64,000 nt of DNA from contig KK106981.1 in NCBI GenBank assembly GCA_000611775.1, positions 4,094,927 through 4,158,926 of the forward strand. The letters run 5' to 3'. Below are positions 46,869 through 58,170 of this stretch, one piece after another. Within the stretch, counting starts at the first letter, position 1. Each line of letters opens with the position of its first letter. Under the pieces are notes generated by a model that worked only from the letters and a program-made list of their open reading frames with translations, was not told where the DNA came from and ran no database searches. This DNA is from Umbilicaria muhlenbergii. Taxonomy: Eukaryota > Ascomycota > Lecanoromycetes > Umbilicariales > Umbilicariaceae. The position numbers and the translations under genes are program-made.

Positions 46869-48290
46869 TTGACTTGGATAGCTGCATTGAATGATGAGAT
46901 CACGCTTCGCTTTCCGAACCTCGGACGATGTTTAGCGCTTTTGAGAGCCCGAAACTCGACACACCCTGTTTCGTCCATCTCACCCATCATTCCTCGCTGT
47001 TCCTGCTCGAGTTCATACAAGATATACCCTGCTTATTGTTCTTATTTGGGGGGCCGGAGCGAGCTAGGCGCAGGACAGGCGCACCCTCAGGATAGGTAGC
47101 AGTCACTGAGCCATAGGTCTAGGGGATTCCTTGGCAGCAGACTAATAGTGAAGGATATACTTATTCAACTTGAAATTTCAATTTATTGGGCCTTTACAAC
47201 CCCAAAAAGTTGACCAGATTTGGAGCACCTTTTCGTAATTAAGACGTCAAGTCGATCCCCAACTAAGGATTGCCGGATTATGCCCAAACTATTCACGTGA
47301 TCGTTGCGCTTAGGGCAACAGTTCCGGTGCGAGGTAAATCAAAGGCTTTTACGGTAACGGCGCGGCTTGCGGCAGTGCAGCTTGTCTTGCCGGGAACTAG
47401 CAGCGGTGGCTGATTGGAGATGGTGGGCGTGCATCGCATTTGATTCGCAAGTTTGAGCGTACCTTGATAAATGCATGACCGTCCATCGGATTATTATCGA
47501 GTTTGACCATCAAGTAGTTCAGCCCCGGAAGCGCCACCTCGGAGTTGATCCGAGCACCGAGAAAGATGAGAAGCCAGCGCGGCAACCAAACTCCCGGAAG
47601 AGGTTGTTGTCTACGGGCTCAGGCTTAGCTGAGGAGCACTGTTGGATGTTTCTCATTAATGCAGAGGAGAAGGCTCTGTGAGCCGTGCCACCTTCAATTC
47701 CGCCGTCGGTAGGGCAGGAGGAAGACTCCTCATACGCTAACCTTTAAGATTAAGGTACGACCGAGGCTCCTCAGGCCAAGACAGCGGCCACTTCTGTTTC
47801 ATGACACGCCGCCATCATCAGGCAGGCACGGACGACCTTGCTAAAACAGGTTGACGTCTTCGGCATTGTCTCCAAATATCGACAGTCAAGGGGCGGAGAT
47901 GTGCAGGTAGGAGTAAGGATGTCTCATGGTGCATTACTAGGACACCGAGGATCCACTGAGTGGCATCTTCTCTGTACTCTTTCAAGTTTACCCTTTTGCT
48001 TTGCCCATGTCGTACATGGAGGAACGATGTAACAGATCCAGTTCCCTTTCGTACTTCATTTCATTCCTGTATCTTACCTTCTAACGTCAGCCTTGGGGAG
48101 AGTTTGTCTGGTGTCTCCCACATAAGGACACTCTTTCCTCGCCTTCTTACCGTTTCGTTCTCTTCTTGCATAATACCCTCAAGCCTGCTCCTGGCTTTTG
48201 AAACTCCAAAGCGCACTGTAACACCGATTGACTCGGGCCTTTTCCTGTCTTTCAGATCCCGTCTCCCCTTGTATTGCTTAAGTCGCCGTG
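46869..48290. other. Intergenic, 1.4 kb
   Basis: Upstream of the GH71 gene. A minus-strand open stretch around 47397-47620 has protein-like composition but lacks a start and a recognisable domain, so it is not called. Confidence 0.5.
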
Positions 48291-49625
48291 ATGTTCCTCA
48301 CTCAATGCCTGACCGTTGCCGCTGTGATCGTGGCTGGCGCCTTGCAAACACAGGCCAAAGCCGTGTTCGCGCACTTCATCATCGGAAACAGTGCCAGCAG
48401 TACCTCGGCCGACTGGAACGATGACATTAACAAAGCCAAGGCAGCCGGCATTGACGGTTTTGCCTTGAACATCGCCCCCGGGGTTTCGTATACCAACACT
48501 CAACTCACAAACGCCTACCAAGCTGCCAATGCCATTGGCGGCTTCAGTCTCTTCCTGTCGTTTGACTACCTTGCCACCGGGCCCTGGACCTCCGGGGATG
48601 TTATCAATACGATAAATACCTACGCTGGGAACCCAAGCCAATACCGCTACAACAACCAGCCCCTAGTGTCTACCTTTGAAGGCACCAACAACATTGGTGA
48701 CTGGCCCGGCATCAAAGCCGCCACTGGCTGCTTCTTCGTCCCGGACTGGACCAGCCTCGGACCCTCGGGCTTTCACAATCAACTCGGCACCGCCGATGGC
48801 GCGTTCTCATGGGACGCATGGCCACAATACCCTAATGCAGAGGTACAGAGTGATCAAGCATGGATCTCAGCACTAGGCGGCAAGCCCTACATGATGGGTG
48901 TGCCTCCTTGGTTCTACACCAATCTCCCCGGGAAGAACTGGCTTTGGCCTAGTAACGATCTCTGGTACAACCGGTGGCAGCAAGCCATACAATATCAACC
49001 TGATCTCGTCGAGGTACTATGCTTCTTCCACTTCTCTGCTCATTCCCTAGTAACGCCCTTCATATAGATCATCTCTTGGAACGACTATGGCGAGTCCCAC
49101 TATATCGGCCCAATTCGTAGTCCAGGGATCCCCTCCGGCGCTGCCCGCTATGTCGACAATATGCCCCACGACAACTGGCGAGACCTCCTTTCTTTCTACA
49201 TTGCCGCCTACAAGAACGGTAACACCAGCCTCCCGTCCATCCCCTCGGAAAAATTAGTCTACTACTACCGGCTCAACCCCGCTTCCTCGTGCTCCGACGG
49301 CGGAACCACAGGCAACAGCGCCCCAGACGGACAAACGACCTACCCAGCCGCGCAAGCCGAGCCGGATGTCATTGGACTGGACGTGCTGGTACAGTCGCCT
49401 GCGGACGTGCAGGTGCAGATCGGTGGGGGAGCGACGACGAATTTGAGAGCGGTGAACGCGGGGGTCAATCACTTCGATGTCCCTTTCAACGGCCAACTGG
49501 GTGCGGTGACTTTTACCGTTTCGAGGAACGGGCAGGGTGTGCTAGGAACTACGGGCCCGGTCATCACCACAAATTGTGTGGACGGGTTGGTGAATTGGAA
49601 TGCGTATGTTGGAGGGTCGGGGTGA
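48291..49625 (+). CDS. GH71 alpha-1,3-glucanase (mutanase)
   Basis: Two exons, 48291-49013 and 49068-49625, 426 residues. A signal peptide (about 1-22, ending TQA) precedes KAVFAHFIIGNSASST, the N-terminal GH71 signature. Further family segments are DINKAKAAGIDGFALNI, FSLFLSFDYLATGPW, QPLVSTFEGTNN, FFVPDWTS, GAFSWDAWP, YMMGVPPWFYTNLP, and, across the intron, VEIISWNDYGESHYIGP. The last 120 residues are a beta-rich domain (DGGTTGNSAPDG, then LDVLVQSPADVQVQIGG) common at the end of these enzymes. It should hydrolyse alpha-1,3-glucan of the cell wall during growth, autolysis or spore release. There is no separate carbohydrate-binding module. Confidence 0.93.
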
Positions 49626-50098
49626 TGACTGAATCATCTATCTTCATCGGGTGTATATTGCCTTTCCTCTGGTGTAGATACCACTGCCTTCTTCCGGTTC
49701 TGTTACGCAGCAGGTTTTCTACAATCCGGTCTTAGAGATTTACTTTAAGGGATTTCGCCGTTATGATTGTTGTTTGCTGTTAGCGCTATTAACAGGTATC
49801 TAAGAGTGCTGGAGAGCTCCGGAAACTGCGATCAGTCTCCAGTCTTGGTATCAATTTGAGATACAAGCTGGACAAACACTGCTGTTAACAACTGGTAACC
49901 GGTCATAATCGGTGATGCTTGCTCAGAAAGCGCAGTGCGGAGGACATGCTCCAATTAATCAGCCCTACAGGAGCTCGGGCCACCACCGCTCCATCAGATA
50001 CTCGTCGTATTTGATACTCTTAAGCTTACCTGTCGCCATGTAGACTCCCAATTGACTGCCAGTCGGTAGTCCCCACTCTCACAAATACATCTGCAGCC
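49626..50098. other. Intergenic, 0.5 kb
   Basis: 3' end of GH71 and promoter of NPR2. Nothing else recognised. Confidence 0.6.
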
Positions 50099-51449
50099 AT
50101 GATCAAGGCCATTTTCTTCAGCAAGTTCGACATAAATGAAGGTAGCTAAATCACATACGCCTTCCAAACCACCCCCCTTCCCAAAACCCGCAGCTCTCTC
50201 TAATAACCCCCCTCCAGGCCCCAAAGTCGTCCACCAAGTCCCCAGCGACTCCATTGTTCCCTCCCCCACCGCCCCACCCTCTCCACCCCCTCTCTTCCAC
50301 TTCCCCAGCATCTCCCCCTACATAATCCCGCGGCAAGAACTCTGCGACCGCCCCATCACCCTAACCGTCACCCCCCACCGCATCCTCGGCCACCCGGTGC
50401 GTCTCGCCTCCCCCAAATACGACCGCAACGAATACATCTTCAACTTCAGCCTGGTGCTGGACGAATCCACCGACCCCGCCTCCCACCTCTCCGTCGTCCT
50501 CAAACTCGCCTCCCTCTTCCGCGCCCTCGAAGAACAATCCGAGTTCCTCTCCCGCGACCCCTCCCCCCCCAACACGGGCAAAGTCTACGCCCTCTGCGAA
50601 ATCCTGCTCGAAGACCTGAACAACTACTCCGAATGCATGATCCCCATCGACGAATCCAACACCCTGAATCTCAAGCTCTTCCCCACCTACCCCCCGCCCC
50701 CGCCCATCTCCCCGCACCACGTCCCCCTCAGCACCGTGCGCCTGCACTCCCTCACGGACTCCAACTGGGACCTCACCATGCTGCTGATCCTGCCCTACAT
50801 CAACGGCCTCAACAGCGTCCGCCAGATCGCGCTGCTGGCCGACGCCGACTACAAGCTCGTGCGCAAGGCCATCGCGCATCTCCTCTACTACGGCTGCGTG
50901 GTCCTGCTGGATATCTTCAGCTTCGGGGCCGTGTATGCGCCGACGGCGGAGATGGTCGCGTTCGTCCAGGACGCCGACATGCAGGAGGAGTGTAAGCGGT
51001 ACGTCGCCATTCCCGACAGCGGCCTGCCGGGGGCGGGGGGGGGCGCGGCGGCGCGCGGTGGTGGCGGAGAGCACGGGCAGGGAGAGATCACGGGGGTGCG
51101 GTTGGTGGAGCTGTTTTGCTCGTTGAAGCAGGGGCAGAGCTTGAAGAGCTGGTGTGTGGAGCATGCGGAGGCGTTGGTGGGGATGGATGTGCGGAGGTTG
51201 ATTACGTTTGGGGTGATCAAGGGGTTTTTGTATCGGGTGCATAAGTATGCGATTGCGACGTCGCTGCTGGCGCGGGGGAAAGGGAAGCAGCGCGGGGAGA
51301 AGGTCAAAGAGCCGCTGGACGAGGGGCTGGCGAAGTATCTGGACGGGACACATTGCTTCGATGAGATCTGCACGGAGCTTTTGATCAGTGAGAAGGAGCT
51401 TGTCACCAGGCTGAAGGGGTGTGGAGAGGTGCAGATCATCTATCGATAA
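50099..51449 (+). CDS. NPR2: Nitrogen permease regulator 2 (SEACIT/GATOR1 subunit)
   Basis: A 43-nt first exon (50099-50141) encodes MIKAIFFSKFDINE, the conserved NPR2 N-terminus (longin fold). After a 76-nt intron the second exon (50218-51449) continues GPKVVHQVPSDSIV; total 424 residues. Further family blocks are YIIPRQELCDRPITL, HRILGHPVRLASPKYDRNEYIFNFSLVLD, LTMLLILPYINGLNSVRQIALLADADYKLVRKAIAHLLYYG, and the C-terminal YLDGTHCFDEICTELLISEKELVTRL. With Npr3 and Iml1 it acts as a GTPase activator on the Rag GTPases at the vacuole and damps TORC1 when nitrogen is scarce. The region is very GC-rich with pyrimidine runs. It is convergent with NGG1, 238 bp between stops. Confidence 0.94.
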
Positions 51450-51687
51450 CATCAAACTAGCCACCTCATATGCCTCGTATCCCAATGGTACAATGGTGTT
51501 CCTACCCCCCGATTGGACGCCAAGCACAAAGCACTATCTCTCAGGCTTTGGCAAAAACGGTGCCGCCAAGGCCATTAGTAGCATACCCAAGCCCAGCGCC
51601 CCAACTTCATACCTCGAACCGCTCAATCATGACACCAACTTCCAAAACACCCACATTGACAAAACCACAGGAGATACAATTCCCCTC

Positions 51688-54158
51688 TCACTCACCCTCC
51701 TCGTCCCACCCCTCCCGCTCCGCCTGTATCAGCGGCAGCACATCCGCCTCCTCGAAAATCCCCTCCCCCGCCCCCCTCACGCGCGTCACATCCTCATTAA
51801 ACACCGGCCCAATACTATCCATCCACTTCTTCCTGCGCTCCATCAACTGCCTCGCCGCGTCCCCAATCCCCGGCTTCGTCACCCCGGCGCTCCCGCCCCC
51901 CGCCACGAAATGACTTCCCCCGCCCGCCCCGCCCGGTCTCTTCGCGTGCTTCTTGCCCTTGCCGAGGGTGCGGGTGCGCTTGAGATAGGCCTGTTGGACT
52001 TGGGAGTCGAGGTCTTCGAGGATGGTGCTGTATTCCTGGTGGGCCATTCGCTCCTTGGCTAGCTCGAGGACGCGGGCTTTGCGGGCGCCGTTGATGATGC
52101 TTTGCTGTTTGAGTTCGGTTTGGAGGGCTCGGAGCCGCTCGGCCACGTCGTCGTCGTAGTGGGCGTCGTAGTCCGGTTCGCTGTCCGGACCGAGGAAGCC
52201 GATGAAGCGGAGCTCGGCCTTGAGCCGTTCGTCCATTTGGGTGTAGTCCAATTTGGTGGTGGGCACTTTCCAGCTCGGTTGGGTGGATTCGGGCATGAAG
52301 GTTGCCGCGGGTATACGTTCTGGTTTGTCTTCCCCCATGAAGTCCATATCGACATTCATATCGCCGTTGGTGAAGCCGTTGGTGGAGCTTTCGCCATTCC
52401 CGTTCACAACACCATTGGGCTTCTCTTTGTCTTCCCCTGGCGATGGGCGGTTTTCGTAACGCATCGCGGATAGAAGACGGTTGAGAAGTGGACCAGCCGA
52501 TATCTGGTCAGTCTCCGCGATCTCGTCGTCCATCTGCTCCATGCTACCACGCGGCTGGTTGGGAGGCAATTTGTCCCTACCCTGCTGAGGAACGTCGAGC
52601 GAAATGGAGCCGTCCTCTTCGGCCCAGATTTCTGTGTAATGGCGCTTTCCACGACGAGGCATCAGGAACGGAGTTGAGCGGTCACCCTGTACCCATAAGT
52701 TCATGCTTGCTTTTGAGGAGGAATAGCCATACCCGTTCTTTGAGAAAGCCCATGTCCTCCTCGGTCAAAGGACGCAGATATGGATCAATGTAGGCAGCAA
52801 ATGTATTGGCATTCACCTGGTTGCTCGGCTTCGCATTACTGAAATCTTTATCCGGAGGGGTGCCGGCGATGAGGTTGCTTAAGTCGTCATGGGGGAATTG
52901 CGCGACGCAGTATATTTCTTTCTTTTCATCATCCGTCATGTCGTCTCGAACCTCACGAATGTGGTAGATGGTGGGGTCATCGAAAGTTGACGGGTCGGGT
53001 CCGAATGTCTGATACTGTGGTATACTCGGAGCCGGAGGAGGTTGGTGAGAATCAAGGGAGCTACTCGAAGGCGACGGTGATGCACGTGCGGAGTCCGCAT
53101 CCACCATTCGAGGTACCAAACTTGGCGATTGTACTTGTGACGGCGGAGACAGTGAAGAGGAGCTTCCTGAGGCGGCTTCGTTCTTGAGCTTCTGGGGGGA
53201 TGGTGCTCCTTTGTGTGCTTTACGTGGTTCGCCGGACCCGGTAGTGTCTGAGTGATTGGTAGTGTTAGTCAGTGATCTCAACACATTTCTTCGGTAGTCG
53301 ATTCCCAAATTGAGCTGGTCACAAGCCCAAGGCCAGGGCCTTGCAGCCCTTGGTGGTGTGCTTGGCATGATGCTCACGCTGCTTGGGAAGCTTCTTGAGA
53401 ACTCGGGTAGATTCAATGGGTAGAGTGCGCCGATTCGACTTGTGAATGATGCAAGACAGCGGTGCATTATTGGCAGCCACTACCCCTCAACGAGCACCGG
53501 CACTCACAACACCTCAACGAGGCAGGTGCGGTGGTGAGCTAGTGCCACGAACCCAATGCAGACCAATCGCATATAGTAGAATGGGCGTCGCTCGGCGTTT
53601 TCACGTACCTTTGGATAGGTTTCCAACACCATCCTGTCTAGCAAGGCCATGAGCACCATGTGTCAATGGTCTCTCCTCCCCCGCACTGCCCCTGTCCTTC
53701 CGTCTCTTGGGCTTGCTCCCTTTCCTCACTTTGGCGTCATCCTCGTCCTCGGCGGCCCGTTTCATACTCTCTTTTTCCTCCGCCTCTCGAGATGCTTGCT
53801 CCCTCTCTCTTTCATCATCCATGGCTTCCTTCCGCCTCTTAGACAACTCGCGCATCCCAGCATCATAAGCTTGGCTTCTTGTCTCAGCAAGTTGGCTCAG
53901 AACTTTGAGATCGTTCGCCAAAGTTTCCAAATGCTTCGGATCCGGTATGCCTCCACCACCACCATGTCTCTCGAGGATATCGTCATAGCTGATGTTTGTC
54001 GGTATGACCAGGTTGCCGATTGGGATGTCAAGATATGCTGTGTGCGCCGGCCCGACGCTGACTGCGGCGCTGACGACTGAGCTTGGTGTAGTATTCCGGC
54101 TGCGAGATTGCCTGGCCTCACGACCCTTGCTCTTTCCCTTACCCCCCAGAGGCGGCAT
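51688..54158 (-). CDS. NGG1: SAGA/ADA complex subunit Ngg1 (Ada3)
   Basis: Three exons on the minus strand: 54158-53609, 53247-52733 and 52686-51688, 687 residues. The N-terminus MPPLGGKGKSKGREARQSRSRNTTPSS, then NISYDDILERHGGGGGIPDPKHLETLANDLKVLSQLAE, matches fungal Ngg1. A charged coiled coil (RELSKRRKEAMDDEREREQ) follows. Exon 2 ends in FLKER and exon 3 begins GDRSTPFLMPRRGKRHYTEIWAEEDG, which fuse into the conserved core. The C-terminal ADA3 domain has LRFIGFLG, ILEDLDSQVQQAYLKR and RRKKWMDSIGPVFNEDVTRV. It links Gcn5 to SAGA and stimulates histone acetylation. Intron 1 is 361 nt, and its last 220 nt stay open in frame with exon 2 with an ATG at 53467, so a shorter alternative N-terminus is possible. 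Confidence 0.92.
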
Positions 54159-54954
54159 TGTGTAGGAGGTGATTGGTCGATATGCGCGTCTGGTCGAGGG
54201 TCGTGTGGACTCTGGTCTGACGTGGATAGCTTACTACGTGTCACATGAGGTCGGAACAGCGAAGACGAGCAACGAGGAGCGGCGTTGGCAAGAGAATGTA
54301 GGTAGTAGGATATCGGTATCGCTCGGTACTGATACCCCGATGTAAAGAGGTATGCTACCTGCGAGTATCGAAGTGGGCCTGGCTTCAACGTGACGGTGCA
54401 GGGAGCAGCGTGTATTTTTGAGGTGAGGGTAACCCGATCAAGTAGCTTAAGCGAGATTGAGGCTCTAGCGCGGTAAGTTACAGGTTACGATGCATTTCGC
54501 GGAATCGTGCCGTGACTACGTAGGCACGCCCGGCATGGTACGATAACCTCGGCGTCTATCATCTGAGTTAGTATGGGGACAAATGGGTCTCCTGATAGTA
54601 TCAGGCTTGAGATCCATCTCTGTTTCCAGATTATCAATCCAACAAGCAAACTAGAAACCGCAGTCTGGCAGGAAAACCTTTGCAACCCAAACACAGCGAC
54701 AGAGAGACTCCGCTGTGTAAATATAGAGGGAGGAGAGCTTCACAATGAGACGATGTGTAACCTTCTTTGTATATGCCAGACTGTGCTGGTATTCCGCCGT
54801 CGAGGTTAACAGCCTGGTCCTCCGGTAGAAGCCGCTTGAGTGAGAGGTACGAGCAGGAGTTTAAATGATCCGTGGTATACCCGTACGAATCCCGTACCTC
54901 AAGCCCGGCGGCACTGGCCGGGCCTCACAAGCTTTTAGACGAGCATGCGGCTCC

Positions 54955-54998
54955 ATGCTTGAAATGCTTGAAATGCTTGAAATGCTGGAAATGCTGGA
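54955..54998 (+). repeat. Five copies of a 9-bp tandem repeat
   Basis: ATGCT(T/G)GAA is repeated about five times (3 copies with TTG, 2 with TGG ends). The unit keeps a reading frame (MLE repeated) but no gene is recognised around it. Confidence 0.85.
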
Positions 54999-55282
54999 CT
55001 GCAGCGGCGCCAAACTGTCCCGCCGTCGAATTTCTATTTTCGTGCCAACTCGTGTGTGCCGAGAGGGTCAGACAGCAGGGAGCCTGGGGCCTTCCCCAGG
55101 CCCGTATCAATTATCCTCTTCACTTTTTCCTGTTCACATTTACTTGGTCTGACAACCTCTGTTAAGCTCGCACTAAGAGGTCTCATCCATCGCGACTTCA
55201 TCCACGACCCTCAAAACCCTTCTAACAAGCCATAGAAATTACCACCCCACCTTAGCTATTGCAGCAATATAATCAGCTCACA

Positions 55283-55336
55283 TCCTCTTCCTCACCCTCC
55301 ACTTCACCCTCCACCTCTCCCTCCACCTCTCCCTCA
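55283..55336. repeat. Pyrimidine-rich imperfect tandem repeat
   Basis: Units such as CACCCTCCA and CCTCTCCCTCCA repeat imperfectly over about 55 bp. On the plus strand the region would read as a Leu/His/Ser-rich hydrophobic peptide. Confidence 0.7.
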
Positions 55337-55421
55337 TCACCACACTCATCCTCATCCACTCGCGTGATGTCTTCTGGACGCTGCCTGTGACTGGAGCTCT
55401 TTTACAAGCTTAAATCTTGCA

Positions 55422-57279
55422 ATGAGTATGGACGCTTCCTCTTACTAAGAGTTGCTTGCTAACTGAGTGCGGCTTAGGTGCCGAGTCCATCGAGACATTT
55501 GTGCTTGATTTCCCCGACCCAGAATGGTCTACTTCGGTAGAGAAATACCGCGTCAATGTAGGTTACAATGACAGTTCCGAGCATACGTTTTGGCTAACAC
55601 CATTGTTGTAGGCCAGCATATCCTTCGACCAGTACGAGGATACCAACGTTCGAACATTGTCCACCAATAGCGTGGATGCAGGCGACACAGTCGAGGGTCT
55701 GCTGTATGTTCCTGACCTTACAAACTCCGACCCTTGCTACAACGTATCCAAGCAATATGTCCCGCACAATGTCACGCGACGGGCCAATCTGCCCTCGGTA
55801 GATTATTCCTTGATTGCCATTGCACCTTGGATATCACCAAACTGTACCAAATCATATCTGGCTGCGGCACGGGGACCCGCAAGAGCCTTTATATTCTACC
55901 TCCTAAACAATGACACGGGTCTTCCTCCGCCGGTGAGCAGTCCGGTTTGGGGTTTACAGGATGGAGGTCAGTGGAAATTCAACAACAAATATCCGGTCTA
56001 TGCTGTACCTATACAAACCGGAATCGTGCTCATGCAGCAGCTGGCGCAATACTCTGGAAATATGACAGACGTCAAGAACGGCCACTTACTAACCGAGCAG
56101 TATGACTCGAGAGACTACGTCAGACTATACACGGTGATCGATACAGATGGTCAATCCTCACTGCCCAGTCTATGGGTGTTCATACTCATCATATTCGCCA
56201 TTCTCCTATTCGTTGTCTGTGCTACAGCATCCTTGATGCATTACATACAACGCGCGGGTAGGCAGGCATTACGACGTAGAGTCGCAAGTGGCGAAGTGGA
56301 CCTTGAAGCGCTGGGTATCAAAAGAATGACTGTACCTCAAAGCCTGCTAGACAAGATGCCCTTGTTTGTTTATGTTTACGACAATCCAGAGCTCGGAGAA
56401 CAAGATGGCCAACCGCCGATGGCATTCGAGGGAAGACCTAACTCGTTAGCGCCGTCCGGTCCCACACCACTGCAGCAACATGATTCTGAACCCCACCACG
56501 AATCCTCCCCAAAGACTCTCTCTTCGCCGAATGCAGCTGTCCCTGCGCACAACCAGGTATCAATCGAGGCCGCACATGTTCCATCGGCTGAATCAGCTTT
56601 CCCAAGCCGTCAGCTCCCTTTTTCACAGCCTACCTGCCCCATATGCCTGGACGACTTCATCTCACATGCGACAACCGTACGAGAGCTTCCATGCGGCCAC
56701 ATCTACCACCCAGAGTGTATCGATCCATTTTTGAGAGCAAACAGTAGCCTTTGCCCAGTATGTAAAGGAAGGGTTCTACCGAAAGGCTACTGTCCTACAA
56801 AAGTGACGAATGCCATGGTGAGAAGAGAGCGCCTGGTGAGGAGAATGCGAGAAAGAGTCACTATTGAATCTCCCGTGGAGGACAGTACCGCTACTCCTAG
56901 AACTCCCCTCTCAGTTGGAAGGCGAATGGCAAGCTTCCATCGCCAATTCGGTCGTGCTAGGGCTGAAGGCAGGAGAATATCGAGTGCTCCTTCGCCGGGA
57001 GCCGTGGAGATGGGACAAGGTCTTCAACACTCACATTCTGCTGCTCTCCCGCCCACGCGGGTGCATCGGGCCTCATCGGTCACTGTCCCCGTGCGCAGAT
57101 CAAATGCAATCCTGGAAGTCCAAAGGACAGCGGACGACATGGACAGAGAGGCGCAAGCTCGGTTGTCGAAATGTAAGACTCAGAATACCCCTTCTAAGGC
57201 TGGAAGATCCCTACTGACGCGGTATCTGTTATTGCTAGGGCGAAAAGCATTGCGAGCGGTCTTTCCCGGATTCCGGTAG
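55422..57279 (+). CDS. Membrane RING-H2 E3 ubiquitin ligase with lumenal domain
   Basis: Model: exon 1 55422-55425 (only ATG A), then 55478-55557, 55612-57172 and 57239-57279, 561 residues. The N-terminal 210 residues form a lumenal or extracellular domain with Cys and N-x-S/T sites (ESIETFVLDFPDPEW, DPCYNVSKQYVPHNVTRR, NCTKSYLAAARG). A membrane span follows (LWVFILIIFAILLFVVCATASL), then ALGIKRMTVPQSLLDKMPLFVY and a RING-H2 domain: CPICLDDF...LPCGHIYHPECIDPFL...CPVCKGR. The last intron removes a stop-free insert so that RLSKWRKALRAVFPGF forms the C-terminus, as in homologues. It should ubiquitinate membrane or endosomal proteins. The start is the weak point: the 4-nt first exon gives no signal peptide, which such a topology needs, so a different 5' exon upstream is likely. 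Confidence 0.78.
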
Positions 57280-57700
57280 TCCGTGTATAATATGTATGAA
57301 TTAACGACGCGATTTGCACGGAGATACCAATTGTGTTATAAATGGCGCAATTCCTTTGGGTTACGATTTTGGAACCGACCTAAAATTGATAGACCGGAGG
57401 AGGGAGTTGGGGTGGGGCTAAGGATCCGGTCATAAGCACAACAACGCTACCCAGAACATTTGACGATGACTAGGAATCCTGCAATTCCTTCTCATCACTG
57501 GGGCTTCCATTGTGTGTCGTACATAGGTTAAATTGGGTATAGGATCACCAGCAAGGTAATATTCAAAGCGAGCAGGAACGCCAAGGTACCGCGATTATGC
57601 CAACGAACCTGATGGAAATATCCACAATGAACCATCAGCCCCATCCTTCCCATCTCGTCACATAACTTCTCCCCCGCCCTCCTCATCAGCTAACACCTAA
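57280..57700. other. Intergenic, 0.4 kb
   Basis: 3' ends of two convergent genes, if the small secreted protein is real. Nothing else seen. Confidence 0.5.
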
Positions 57701-58170
57701 TTAACCCCATACCCTGCTTTCCCAACCTTCCCGCTCCCCCTCCCTCCCCCAACATCCCCCCCCGGCCCACCTAAACTCGTCATGCAACACCCCCTCCACC
57801 GCCGCTGATGCACCACCTCCAGCGTTGTCGCGTACCACCTCAATTTCCTCTTCTGCATGACTCTTCCACGCAGCCATCAAGTCGAAATCGTATTCGCGCA
57901 CTGGCTGCGCTCGTATCATGTCGTCTAGCCTCCAAACTGTTTCTCCTCCATTGCTTTTATTCCGGGAAACGACCAAGATAGCTTCAGACTTGAGTTGGGT
58001 CAGACAATGAACAGGCAACGAGAGGTGATGAAGTCTATACATCAAGAGTTGCGTTCCCCGCACTCAGATCAACGGGTATGGGGGTGGAAAACGCACTGCT
58101 ATGAGAGTGAGGAATGCAGACTCCATTGATTTCGAAGACCAAGAGAGCAATGATGAAGAAAAGGAGAATA
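57701..58170 (-). CDS. Possible small secreted protein, 5' end not found
   Basis: A minus-strand frame begins with a signal-peptide-like run (ILLFFIIALLVFEINGVC) and continues IPHSHSSAFSTPIPVDLSAGNATLDV to 58041. A GT...AG intron (58040-57989) with a CTGAC branch keeps the phase, and exon 2 (57988-57701) reads SEAILVVSRNKSNGGETVWRLDDMI to ESRVWG and a stop, about 138 residues. No in-frame ATG precedes the hydrophobic run; an acceptor-like CTAG just upstream suggests an earlier exon. I do not recognise the protein. It could be a small secreted protein gene or a chance frame. Confidence 0.3.

Larger units (their letters stand above)
54159..55421. other. Intergenic, 1.3 kb, with short repeats
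   Basis: Divergent promoter region of NGG1 and the RING gene. Holds a 9-bp tandem repeat and a pyrimidine-rich repeat, listed separately. A hydrophobic open stretch just upstream of the RING gene might be an unrecognised first exon. Confidence 0.5.

Noticed and set aside
47397-47620. Protein-coding gene on the minus strand (open stretch with WLLIFLGARINSEVALPG)
   Set aside because: No start codon in frame, a stop just upstream, and no recognisable domain or convincing following exon.
50361-51527. 388-codon minus-strand frame opposite NPR2
   Set aside because: It is the antisense of the GC-rich NPR2 exon, with a low-complexity Gly/Val/Glu composition; NPR2 family blocks lie on the plus strand.
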